From positions 1 to 34,087 of the forward strand of contig DATFYA010000079.1 in NCBI GenBank assembly GCA_035315345.1: a stretch of 34,087 nt of DNA. The letters run 5' to 3'. How positions within the stretch are numbered: the stretch's first letter is position 1; each line of letters starts with the position of its first letter. Positions 27,461-34,087 of the stretch are shown piece by piece. The notes under the pieces are model-generated. The model was not told where the DNA came from. It was given only the letters and a program-made list of their open reading frames with translations, and did no database searches. Both the position numbers and the translations under genes were made by a program. The DNA comes from Candidatus Methylomirabilota bacterium. GTDB lineage: Bacteria; Methylomirabilota; Methylomirabilia; Rokubacteriales; CSP1-6.

Positions 27461-27874
27461 ATGTCAGAGGCTCGACACGACGACGGGCAGCGCCGCAGAC
27501 CGCATCCGCGATCCATGGACAGCCCCTTCCTGGAATTCGATCTCACGCGAGAGCTCGAGCAGCTCGACCGCGAAGCCCGGGGGACGAGTGACCAGAACGC
27601 CAAGACACTCGTGAAGTACGACGACTTCCGCATCGTCTTGATCGCGCTCCGGGCGAATGCGCGCATGCCGGACCATCGGGCCGAGGGCCGCATCTCGGTG
27701 CACACCCTCCGCGGCCACATTCGGCTTCGCGCGCTCCAGCGGACGTTCGATCTGCCGGCCGGAAGTCTGCTCGCCCTGGACCGGGACCTGGCTCATGACG
27801 TCGAGGCCCTGGAAGACAGCGTCTTGCTCCTCACCATTGCCTGGCCCGGCCGAAACGGGGACCGAGCTGACTAG
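27461..27874 (+). CDS. Cupin-fold small protein (paralogue of the gene at 12994)
   Basis: 137 residues. GGAAGGAGA seven bases before the ATG at 27461 decides the start over an in-frame ATG at 27443. A hydrophilic N-terminus (~1-45) precedes one cupin barrel: motif 1 region MPDHRAEGRISVHTLRGHI and motif 2 region LLALDRDLAHDVEALEDS. As in its paralogue, the metal-binding HxH is broken, and the closing AHDVEALE(D/E)S block is shared almost exactly. It follows GH65 by 71 bp and ends 5 bp before the DedA-rhodanese gene, so the latter is likely in the same transcript. No signal peptide. Function unknown. Confidence 0.83.
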   Translation: MSEARHDDGQRRRPHPRSMDSPFLEFDLTRELEQLDREARGTSDQNAKTLVKYDDFRIVLIALRANARMPDHRAEGRISVHTLRGHIRLRALQRTFDLPAGSLLALDRDLAHDVEALEDSVLLLTIAWPGRNGDRAD

Positions 27875-27879
27875 CGCTC

Positions 27880-28833
27880 ATGGAAAGCGTGGACGCGTTC
27901 ATCCGCCAGTACGGGTACTCGGCGCTCTTCGTGGGCATGGTCCTGGAGCAGTTCGTGCCGCCCATGCCGGGGGAGCCCCTGCTGCTCGGGGCGGGAGCCC
28001 TGGCCGGGACCGGCCATCTCCGTCTGTGGCTCGCGGGCACGCTGGCGCTGGCGGGCACGGTCGTGGGCGATCTCCTGTGGTACGAGGTCGGCCGCCGCGG
28101 CGGCCAGCGAGTCATGAAGTGGCTGTGCCGTATCTCGATCGAGCCCGACAGCTGTGTGCGCCGGGGTGAGGAGACGTTCGCGCACCGTGGCGCCAGCGCC
28201 CTCCTGATCGCGAAGTTCCTGCCCGGGCTCAACAGCATCGGACAGCCGCTGGCGGGGGCCCTCGGCATGCCGAGATTTCGCTTCCTGGTGTTCGACGTGC
28301 TCGGGGCCGTGCTGTGGGTGGGGCTCTACGTCGGCCTGGGCTACACCCTTCACGACCAGCTCGCCGAGGCCGCCGCACTCGCCGAGCGGCTGGGCCTCTG
28401 GGCGGTCGTGGTCGTCGCCGGCGCCTTCGGCTTCTACCTGGGCGTCAAGGTCACCCGGCGCCAGCTCTTCCTCCGCCAGCTGCGCATCGCGCGGATCACC
28501 GTCGACGAGCTCGTGCGGAAGCTGGACGCGGGCGAGCCGGTGTCGATCATCGATCTCCGGCACGACCTGGACGTGCAGGCCGAGCCGATCGGCATCCCGG
28601 GGGCGGTGCACATGACTCCCTCCGCGCTCGAGCAGCGCCGCGCCCTGATCCCGCGCGACCGGGACGTGGTGCTCTACTGCTCCTGACCGAACGAGGCCAC
28701 GAGCGCCCGGGTGGCGCTGCTGTTGCGGAAGCAGGGCATCTCGCGAATCCGGCCCCTGGCGGGCGGGTTTCAGGCCTGGCGCGAGCGCGGTCTCCCCGTG
28801 GAGCCGGTCGCGACCGACGCGGCCGCCGCGTAG
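27880..28833 (+). CDS. DedA membrane protein fused to a rhodanese domain, predicted selenoprotein (Sec269 at TGA 28684-28686)
   Basis: 317 residues if the in-frame TGA is read as selenocysteine; 268 if it is a stop. Residues 1-200 are a DedA/SNARE-associated membrane domain with EQFVPPMPGEPLLLGAG and LIAKFLPGLNSIGQPLAGALG and about five hydrophobic segments. Residues ~205-310 are a rhodanese domain: ITVDELVRKLDAGEPVSIIDLR, GIPGAVHM, VVLYCS-U-PNEATSARVALLL, RPLAGGFQAWRERGLPVE. The TGA stands at the catalytic cysteine: DedA-rhodanese relatives have YCxCPNEATSA here, and the loop length to SARVA matches an ordinary CRSGNRSARVA rhodanese only if the second residue is the nucleophile. Downstream codons stay in frame to TAG at 28831 with full conservation. 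A SECIS-like hairpin follows. Alternatives are a fresh nonsense mutation or a base-call error (TGC to TGA). Confidence 0.82.
28702..28718 (+). promoter_or_regulatory. Candidate bacterial SECIS hairpin
   Basis: AGCGCC (28702-28707) pairs perfectly with GGCGCT (28713-28718) around the loop CGGGT. Two further pairs (28698-28699 with 28721-28722) are possible across a 2x2 internal loop. The stem starts 15 bases and the loop 21 bases after the TGA, and the second loop base is G. This fits the known bacterial SECIS layout (short stem, small apical loop with an early G, about 16-37 bases after UGA), which is read by SelB. Confidence 0.65.
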
Positions 28834-28861
28834 CCACCATCTGCTCGCGCATGGCTCGGCG

Positions 28862-28890
28862 TTGACACGCACCCCGAATGTGTCGAGAAT
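28862..28890 (+). promoter_or_regulatory. Candidate sigma-70 promoter for the dehydrogenase-oxidase operon
   Basis: TTGACA (28862-28867) is a perfect -35; GAGAAT (28885-28890) matches four of six -10 positions at a 17-base spacing. GACAC (28864-28868) and GTGTC (28880-28884) form a 5-bp inverted repeat filling the spacer, a place for a repressor or MerR-type activator. It lies about 50 bases upstream of the ATG at 28942. Confidence 0.5.
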
Positions 28891-28941
28891 CCGCTTCAGA
28901 TCGCACCCCGCGGATCGGGCGTGAGCGACCCGGAGGCCGAC

Positions 28942-29649
28942 ATGGAGAAGATGTCACGCCGCTCCTTCTTCAAGGGGGCCGGGGCGGTGGCGGCCGCGGT
29001 CGCGGTCGCGCCGGGATGTGAGCGGCCCGCGCCGCCGCGTCCGCCGTATTCGTTCTTCAACGCCGACGAGGCCTCCTTCGTCGAGGCCGCGGTGGCCCGG
29101 CTGATTCCCGCGGACGAGACCGGGCCGGGGGCACTCGAGGCCGCCGTTCCCACGTACCTCGACCGGCAGCTCGGCGGGGCGTGGGGTGGCGGCGAGCGCC
29201 TGTACCGCAGTGGGCCATGGCAGCCCGGCAAGCCCGAGCAGGGGTACCAGCTGCGGTTCACCCCGGCCGAGCTGTTCCGAGCCGCCATGCGGGCGATCAT
29301 CGAGGACCTTCGCGCGACGAATCGAGGCAGCTTCGCCAAGCTGCCGGCCGAGGATCAGGACGCGTATCTGCGAACCCTCGAGCGCGAGTCGAAGGACCTG
29401 GGCGGGGTGCCCTCGAACATCTTCTTCGGGTCGCTGCTGGAGATGACGATCGAGGGGTTCTTCTCCGATCCGGTCCACGGCGGCAACAAGGACATGGTGG
29501 GCTGGAAGCTCATCGGCTTTCCGGGAGCGTACGCCAACTACTACGAGCTCGTCGACCAGCACGGCATCGCGTTCAAGCCTCCGCCCATGAGCCTGGCGCA
29601 GAGCGCCGGCGACCACGCGCACCCCGAGCCGGCTCCGAAGCGGAACTGA
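28942..29649 (+). CDS. Tat-exported gluconate 2-dehydrogenase subunit 3-like protein
   Basis: 235 residues from the ATG at 28942, which has GGAGG (28932-28936) five bases upstream; an in-frame GTG at 28921 would add seven residues. The N-terminus MSRRSFFKGAGAVAAAV is a Tat signal (SRRxFFK). The Cys in VAPGCERP could be a lipid anchor but the lipobox is not canonical. The body has the family marks FFNADEASFVEAAVARLIPADETGPG, here in the blocks EASFVEAA and RLIPADE, and the C-terminal PVHGGNKDMVGWKLIGFPGAYANYY. In gluconate and FAD-glucose dehydrogenases this small subunit escorts the catalytic GMC subunit through Tat and helps assemble it. The next gene encodes exactly such a GMC partner. Confidence 0.92.
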   Translation: MEKMSRRSFFKGAGAVAAAVAVAPGCERPAPPRPPYSFFNADEASFVEAAVARLIPADETGPGALEAAVPTYLDRQLGGAWGGGERLYRSGPWQPGKPEQGYQLRFTPAELFRAAMRAIIEDLRATNRGSFAKLPAEDQDAYLRTLERESKDLGGVPSNIFFGSLLEMTIEGFFSDPVHGGNKDMVGWKLIGFPGAYANYYELVDQHGIAFKPPPMSLAQSAGDHAHPEPAPKRN

Positions 29650-29651
29650 GC

Positions 29652-31421
29652 ATGACCACGACGCGCCGTGAGGTCGACGCGGTCCTGATCGGGGTCGGGC
29701 TCGTCGGCACGGTGCTCGGCCGCGAGCTGACGCGGGCGGGCCTCACCGTGGTCGGTCTGGAACGCGGTCGGCCGCGCGATACGGTTCCGGATTTCCAGGG
29801 GCCAAAGATGCACGACGAGCTGCGCTACGCGACGCGCCTGGAGCTGATGCAGGACACCGCCCAGGAGACGCTCACGTTCCGGCACACGGTGCGCGACACC
29901 GCCTTGCCCATGCGCCGCTGGGCGAGCTTTCTGCCGGGAACCGGGCTCGGCGGGTCGCTGGTGCACTGGAACGGCCAGACGTTCCGCTACCAGGAGGACG
30001 ATTTTCGACAGCGAAGCCGTCTCGTCGAGCGCTATGGGCGAGGATTCATTCCGGCCGATGTCACCATCCGGGACTGGGGCGTGAGCGCCGCGGAGCTGGA
30101 GCCCCACTTCGATCGGTTCGAGTACCTGCTGGGAGTGAGTGGCAAGGCCGGCAACCTCAACGGCCGGAAGATTCCGGGGGGCAACGTCTTCGAAGACCCG
30201 CGCTCGCGCGAGTATCCCACTCCTCCGCAGAAGGAGCCGTACGGCTCGGCCATCTTCCGCAAGGCCGCCGAAGACCTCGGGTACCACCCGTACCCGCAGC
30301 CCTCGTGCAACCTCAGCCAGCCGTACACCAACCCCGAGGGACTCAGCCTCCGGACGTGCACGTTCTGCGGGTACTGCGAGCGCTTCGCCTGCGAGCATTT
30401 CGCCAAGTCGTCTCCCCAGACGGTGCTGCTTCCGGTGCTCCTGAACGACCGCAACTTCGAGCTGCGCACGGGCTGTCGCGTGCTGCGGATCAACGTCGAC
30501 CAGAGTCGGACGGTGGCGACGGGGGTCACGTACGTCGACGCGCAGGGACAGGAAGTGGAGCAGCGGGCGCGACTGGTCATCCTCGGGGCCTACGCACTGA
30601 ACAACGTGCGCTTGCTGCTGCTCTCGCAGATCGGGCGGCCCTACGACCCCACCACCGGTCGGGGAGTCGTGGGAAGCAACTACGCGTACCAGACGATGAG
30701 CTACCCCCAGGTCTTCTACGACGAGAGCGTCAACATCAATCCGTTCATGCGCTCCGGCGCCAACGGCACCGTCATCTCGGACTTCGCGTCAGACAACTTC
30801 GATCATGGCCCGCTCGGGTTCATCGGCGGCGCCTACATCGGGGAGATCATGACGAACGGCCGTCCCATCGGGTTCCATCCGGTGCCGCCCGGCACGCCCG
30901 CGTGGGGCGCGGCGTGGAAGAAGGCGGTGGTGCGCCACTACAACCATACCTCCACGATCAACGTTCACGGCGGGTCGGTGGCGACGCGCCAGAACTACCT
31001 CGACCTCGATCCGACGTACAAGGACGCGTGGGGTCAGCCGCTGCTGCGCATGACCTTCGATTTTCCGGAGAACGACATCAAGATGTCCGCCTACGTCACC
31101 CGGAAGGCCATCGAGATCGGTGAGGCCATGGGCGGCCGGCTGGTCGCCGGGTCCCCCCGCAAGGGTCCGTACGACATCACGGAATACCAGACGACGCACA
31201 ACAGCGGCGGCACCATCATGGGGACCGATCCATCGACCAGCGTTGTCAACCGGTATCTGCAGAGCTGGGACGTGTCCAACCTGTTCGTGATCGGCGCCTC
31301 GAACTATCCACAGAACGCGTGCTACAACCCCACCGACACGCTGGGGGCGCTGGCCTACTGGTCGGCGGATGCGATCGTGACGAAGTATCTCAAGTCCCCC
31401 GGCCCCCTGATCCGCCGATGA
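29652..31421 (+). CDS. GMC-family FAD oxidoreductase (gluconate dehydrogenase large-subunit-like)
   Basis: 589 residues, starting 2 bases after the small-subunit stop. The FAD-binding N-terminus reads DAVLIGVGLVGTVLGREL (GxGxxG). FLPGTGLGGSLVHWNGQTFR is the ADP/FAD-covering GMC segment. A cysteine cluster CTFCGYCERFAC (~237-248) is typical of gluconate-dehydrogenase-type members and may bind an iron-sulfur cluster. The C-terminal active site has TTHNSGGTIMGTDP and SNYPQNACYNPTDTLGALAY, giving the His/Asn pair. It lacks its own signal peptide, so it is probably carried out by the Tat signal of the preceding subunit. It oxidises a polyol, sugar or aldonic acid in the periplasm; the substrate is not identifiable. 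It overlaps the cytochrome gene by 4 bases. Confidence 0.93.
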   Translation: MTTTRREVDAVLIGVGLVGTVLGRELTRAGLTVVGLERGRPRDTVPDFQGPKMHDELRYATRLELMQDTAQETLTFRHTVRDTALPMRRWASFLPGTGLGGSLVHWNGQTFRYQEDDFRQRSRLVERYGRGFIPADVTIRDWGVSAAELEPHFDRFEYLLGVSGKAGNLNGRKIPGGNVFEDPRSREYPTPPQKEPYGSAIFRKAAEDLGYHPYPQPSCNLSQPYTNPEGLSLRTCTFCGYCERFACEHFAKSSPQTVLLPVLLNDRNFELRTGCRVLRINVDQSRTVATGVTYVDAQGQEVEQRARLVILGAYALNNVRLLLLSQIGRPYDPTTGRGVVGSNYAYQTMSYPQVFYDESVNINPFMRSGANGTVISDFASDNFDHGPLGFIGGAYIGEIMTNGRPIGFHPVPPGTPAWGAAWKKAVVRHYNHTSTINVHGGSVATRQNYLDLDPTYKDAWGQPLLRMTFDFPENDIKMSAYVTRKAIEIGEAMGGRLVAGSPRKGPYDITEYQTTHNSGGTIMGTDPSTSVVNRYLQSWDVSNLFVIGASNYPQNACYNPTDTLGALAYWSADAIVTKYLKSPGPLIRR

Positions 31422-32593
31422 GGGCGCCGATCGTCGCCGCCATGATGGGCTTGCTGGGCGTGCTGCCGCCGGCGGCGCAGGCGCAGCTCGTCGTGCCCTC
31501 GGGGCAGTCGCTTCGGCAGCGGCCACCCGCCGCGCAGCTCTGCGTCGGCTGTCACGGGGCCCGGGGGGAGGCCGATCTCGCGACGGGCGTCCCGCGCATC
31601 GCGGCGCAGTCGCGGTATTACCTCACCAAGCAGCTCGACGACTACGCCGCCGGTCGCCGGCGGCACCCGGCCATGGAGGCGATGGCCAGGATCCTGTCGC
31701 GCGATGACCGAGCCGCCTACGCGGCGTATTACTCGCAGCTCGAGGCCCCCGCGCCCGGGCGGAGCGCCGGCGGGCCGCCGTCCGAGCGCGGCCGACTCCT
31801 GGCGACCATCGGCGACGCGCGGCGTGGCGTGCAGGCGTGCGCGAACTGTCACGGTCCCGACGGCGTCGGCCAGCCTCCGACCTCTCCGTACCTGGCCGGT
31901 CTCGACGCGAGCTTCATCAGCGCGGACCTGAACGCCTGGAAGGGCGGGGGACGGAGCAACGACGACAGCGGGCAGATGACCGCGATTGCCAAGGCCCTGC
32001 CCCCCGAAGACATCGCGGCGGTTGCTCGATACTATGCGAGCCTCCCGCCGCCCAGGCCCGGGCCTCCGGATATCGTGCAGTCGGTACTCCACCGCCGAGC
32101 GGCCCCGGGGCGCATTCCATCCGCCACCCAGTCCGGCGAGCCGTCTCGACGCGACCGCGCCGGTGTCGAGCAAGGCGCGCCGATGACCGGAGGCACGCAA
32201 GGCGCCGGCGGCGGAGCCGCGACCGACGCGCCGGCAGCCGGCCGCGCGCCGGAGCAGCCCAGCAGCGTCATCTACAACGTGCCCGTGCGCGACGGCGACC
32301 CGGCGCGGGGGCGACGCCTCGTGGCCAGCGGCGCGCACGGCTGCGCGGCCTGTCATACGATTCCCGGCATCCGGGCCGCGAGGGGCGTCGTCGGTCCGCC
32401 GCTGGGCGGCCTGGCCCGCCGCAGCTTCATTGCGGGCGGCTTGCCGAACAACGCGAGCGCGCTCGTGGCCTTTCTCCAGGATCCGCCGGCGTTCGTGCCG
32501 AACACCGGAATGCCGAACGTCGGGCTGAGGCTCGAGGAGGCGCGGGACATCGCGGCGTTTCTCTCGACACTGGAGCGAGCGCGTGCATGGTGA
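31418..32593 (+). CDS. Periplasmic triheme cytochrome c
   Basis: 391 residues from an ATG in a 4-base overlap with the GMC stop. It has a Sec signal peptide (MRAPIVAAMMGLLGVLPPAAQA). Three CxxCH haem sites are visible: CVGCH (~43-47), CANCH (~145-149) and CAACH (~311-315). The first two belong to a cytochrome c4-like pair (VPRIAAQSRYYLTKQLDDYAAGRR; PYLAGLDASFISADLNAWKGG). A long Pro/Gly/Ala/Ser-rich linker (~225-285) then leads to a class I-like third domain with NTGMPNVGLRLEEARDIAAFL as its Met-ligand side. It most likely accepts electrons from the GMC dehydrogenase and delivers them to the oxidase encoded next. Its end overlaps the subunit II gene by 11 bases. Confidence 0.92.
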   Translation: MRAPIVAAMMGLLGVLPPAAQAQLVVPSGQSLRQRPPAAQLCVGCHGARGEADLATGVPRIAAQSRYYLTKQLDDYAAGRRRHPAMEAMARILSRDDRAAYAAYYSQLEAPAPGRSAGGPPSERGRLLATIGDARRGVQACANCHGPDGVGQPPTSPYLAGLDASFISADLNAWKGGGRSNDDSGQMTAIAKALPPEDIAAVARYYASLPPPRPGPPDIVQSVLHRRAAPGRIPSATQSGEPSRRDRAGVEQGAPMTGGTQGAGGGAATDAPAAGRAPEQPSSVIYNVPVRDGDPARGRRLVASGAHGCAACHTIPGIRAARGVVGPPLGGLARRSFIAGGLPNNASALVAFLQDPPAFVPNTGMPNVGLRLEEARDIAAFLSTLERARAW

Positions 32594-33563
32594 TCTGAGG
32601 CGACTGCTGCTCGGGGCGAGCCTGCTCACCGCGGCGTGCGGCGGGCCCCAGTCGGCGCTCGACCCCGCGGGCCCGGGCGCGGCCTCGATCCACCGGCTCG
32701 GGATGTTCATGTACGTCGGCGCGGCCCTCGTCACCGCGCTGGTGACCATCGTGATGCTCGTGCCGTTCGTGCGGCCGCGCCAACGTCCGGTGAATCGGCG
32801 CCTCTTCCTCTGGGGCGGCGGGGTCTTGCTGCCATTCGTGACGCTCACCGCGCTCGTTCCGTTCGTCATGAAGAGCGGGCACGAGACGCGAACCTCGACG
32901 TCTCCCGACCGGCTCGCCGTCGACGTGACCGGATCGCTCTACTGGTGGACGATGTCGTACCGCCGGGCCGACGGATCGACGGCGGCGGCCTCGGCCAATG
33001 AGCTGCGGCTGCCGGTCGGCGAGCCCGTCGAGGTCTTCCTCCATTCCCGGGACGTCATCCACAGCTTCTGGGTCCCGCGCCTGGCCGGCAAGACGGACAT
33101 GATTCCCGGCCGGGTCAATCGCATGGTGATCCAGGCCGACCAGGCCGGGGTCTTTCGCGGCCAGTGCGCCGAGTACTGCGGGTTGCAGCACACCCTGATG
33201 GCGTTCGACGTCATCGCGCTGCCGCGGCCCGAGTTCGACGCGTGGCTGGCCAGCCTGGCCCAGCCCGCGGCCGAGCCCTCCACGCCGTTCCTGCGCGAGG
33301 GGCGCGACGCGTTCGTGCGCATCGGGTGCGGCTACTGCCATACCGTGCGCGGCCTGACCGGGGGCGTGCTCGGACCCGATCTCACGCTGCTCGGCACGCG
33401 GCGCACCCTGGGCGCCGGCACGTTGCCGGGAGGGGTCGGCAACATCGCCGCCTGGATCGCCAGCTCGCAGCACCTCAAGGCGGGCAACGGCATGCCGTCC
33501 TATGACCAGCTCGAAGGCCGGCAGCTCCGGGCCCTGGCCGCGTACCTGGATTCGCTTCGATGA
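32583..33563 (+). CDS. ctaC: Cytochrome c oxidase subunit II with fused cytochrome c (caa3 type)
   Basis: 326 residues from a GTG inside the cytochrome gene. The N-terminus is a lipoprotein signal (LLTAACG, lipid Cys at residue 19). Two membrane helices follow (~40-63 and ~75-95). The periplasmic cupredoxin domain carries the CuA ligands H160, C195, C199, H203 and M206 (CAEYCGLQHTLM). The aromatic electron-entry patch YWWTM lies at 120-124. The C-terminal ~85 residues are a cytochrome c domain with haem site C249-GY-C252-H253, as in caa3 oxidases, and NGMPSYDQL as the Met side. It takes electrons to the binuclear centre of subunit I. It overlaps the subunit I gene by 4 bases (ATGA). Confidence 0.95.
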   Translation: MHGDLRRLLLGASLLTAACGGPQSALDPAGPGAASIHRLGMFMYVGAALVTALVTIVMLVPFVRPRQRPVNRRLFLWGGGVLLPFVTLTALVPFVMKSGHETRTSTSPDRLAVDVTGSLYWWTMSYRRADGSTAAASANELRLPVGEPVEVFLHSRDVIHSFWVPRLAGKTDMIPGRVNRMVIQADQAGVFRGQCAEYCGLQHTLMAFDVIALPRPEFDAWLASLAQPAAEPSTPFLREGRDAFVRIGCGYCHTVRGLTGGVLGPDLTLLGTRRTLGAGTLPGGVGNIAAWIASSQHLKAGNGMPSYDQLEGRQLRALAAYLDSLR

Positions 33564-34087
33564 GCGGGCTCGGGGACCGGGGGCCGGCCGCCGTGGAGGC
33601 CCCGGCCTATCCGCAATCGACCGGACCCGACGGCCTCGAACGGCTACACGCGGTGTGGTCGAAGCCGCGGCGCTTCGCCTTCTTCACCGAGATCAACAAC
33701 ACGCACATCGGGCTGCTCTACATCGGCACCGGCTTCCTGTTCTTCCTCGGGGCCGGCGTGCTCGCGCTGCTCATGCGCATCCAGCTCGCGGTCCCCGGCA
33801 ACACGTTCCTCGATCCGCGCACCTACAATCAATTCTTCACGATGCACGGCACCGTGATGATGTTCCTGTTCGCGGTGCCGATCGTGGAGGCGATCGCGGT
33901 CCTGCTGCTGCCGAGCATGCTGGGCACGCGGGACATGCCCTTCCCGCGCCTCTCCGCCCTGGGCTACTGGTCGTACGCCCTCGGCGGGATCCTCGTGTTC
34001 TCGAGCCTCTTCTTCGGCGTCGCGCCCGACGGGGGCTGGTTCATGTACCCGCCGCTCACCGGCCCCACCTTCTCGCCGGGCCTCAAC
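33560..34087 (+). CDS. ctaD: Cytochrome c oxidase subunit I, 5' part
   Basis: 176 codons are visible and the frame stays open to the right edge. The ATG at 33560 overlaps the subunit II stop. A ~30-residue soluble N-terminus is followed by FFTEINNTHIGLLYIGTGFLFFLGAGVLALLMR, seen here in the blocks TEINNTHIG and LYIGTGFLFF, for TM1. TM2 has FFTMHGTVMMFLFAVP, where the His is the low-spin haem a ligand. ALGYWSYALGGILVFSSLF begins TM3, and GGWFMYPPLTG is the conserved loop before TM4. This is the haem-copper oxidase catalytic subunit, reducing oxygen to water with proton pumping. The binuclear-centre histidines lie beyond the window. Confidence 0.95.
   Translation, partial: MSGLGDRGPAAVEAPAYPQSTGPDGLERLHAVWSKPRRFAFFTEINNTHIGLLYIGTGFLFFLGAGVLALLMRIQLAVPGNTFLDPRTYNQFFTMHGTVMMFLFAVPIVEAIAVLLLPSMLGTRDMPFPRLSALGYWSYALGGILVFSSLFFGVAPDGGWFMYPPLTGPTFSPGLN

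Noticed and set aside
27880-28686. Ending the DedA gene at the TGA (268 residues) as an ordinary stop
   Set aside because: The rhodanese domain would be cut exactly at its catalytic residue while the same frame continues with 48 well-conserved codons. A stop-codon or pseudogene reading is kept only as the alternative explanation.

Overview
The window is a gene-dense, very GC-rich stretch of bacterial chromosome with strong G/C third-position bias and many 4-base ATGA/GTGA overlaps. I find no tRNA, rRNA, CRISPR array or insertion sequence. It carries aerobic, stress and periplasmic-oxidation genes of the kind seen in uncultivated high-GC soil or groundwater lineages (Rokubacteria/Methylomirabilota-like, for example). 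That placement is an inference from gene style and is weak. No stretch over 150 bases lacks a gene, so I see no large unexplained gap.

Layout. 1-2242: the end of a carboxymuconolactone-decarboxylase-like gene, a secreted PQQ-type sugar dehydrogenase (-) and a small helical protein (+). 2253-4592 (-): a universal stress protein followed by an unusual HAD-phosphatase/HerA-type ATPase fusion. 4758-7342 (+): two overlapping MFS transporters. 7335-9654: a PAS protein (-), then a small protein plus glutamate dehydrogenase (+). 9699-10649 (-): a NhaR-like LysR regulator. 10787-17746 (+): a long probable operon of exported helical protein, Rieske-FAD oxidoreductase, cupin, HMA-like cysteine protein, GH15 glycosidase, DUF488, HPF/RaiA-like protein and catalase. 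17750-24119 (-): copB copper ATPase, two Usp genes and aconitase. 24208-28833 (+): pgmB, GH65 disaccharide phosphorylase, a second cupin, and a DedA-rhodanese gene. 28942 to the right edge (+): a gluconate-dehydrogenase-like module (Tat-exported small subunit, GMC flavoprotein), a triheme cytochrome c, and caa3-type oxidase subunits II and I (the latter cut by the window).

Two observations stand out. (1) The DedA-rhodanese gene has an in-frame TGA exactly at the rhodanese catalytic cysteine. The reading frame and the conserved domain continue for 48 codons beyond it, and a bacterial-SECIS-like hairpin (6-bp perfect stem, CGGGT loop) begins 15 nt after the TGA. It is best read as a selenoprotein with Sec269 rather than a gene ending at the TGA. 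(2) Three separate promoter regions (upstream of the Usp gene at 4592, the small-protein/gdh operon at 7943 and the long operon at 10787) share one 55-bp architecture: CTAA-type box, 22 bp later CTAATGG, and 27 bp after that TA(G/C)AAA. The spacing is identical in all three. It looks like an activator-dependent promoter defining an undescribed stress/redox regulon.

How the genes may work together (inference): storage-sugar or trehalose-type mobilisation (GH15, GH65, pgmB), stress persistence (Usp proteins, HPF-like, catalase, copper export, redox proteins) and a periplasmic dehydrogenase wired through cytochrome c to a terminal oxidase.
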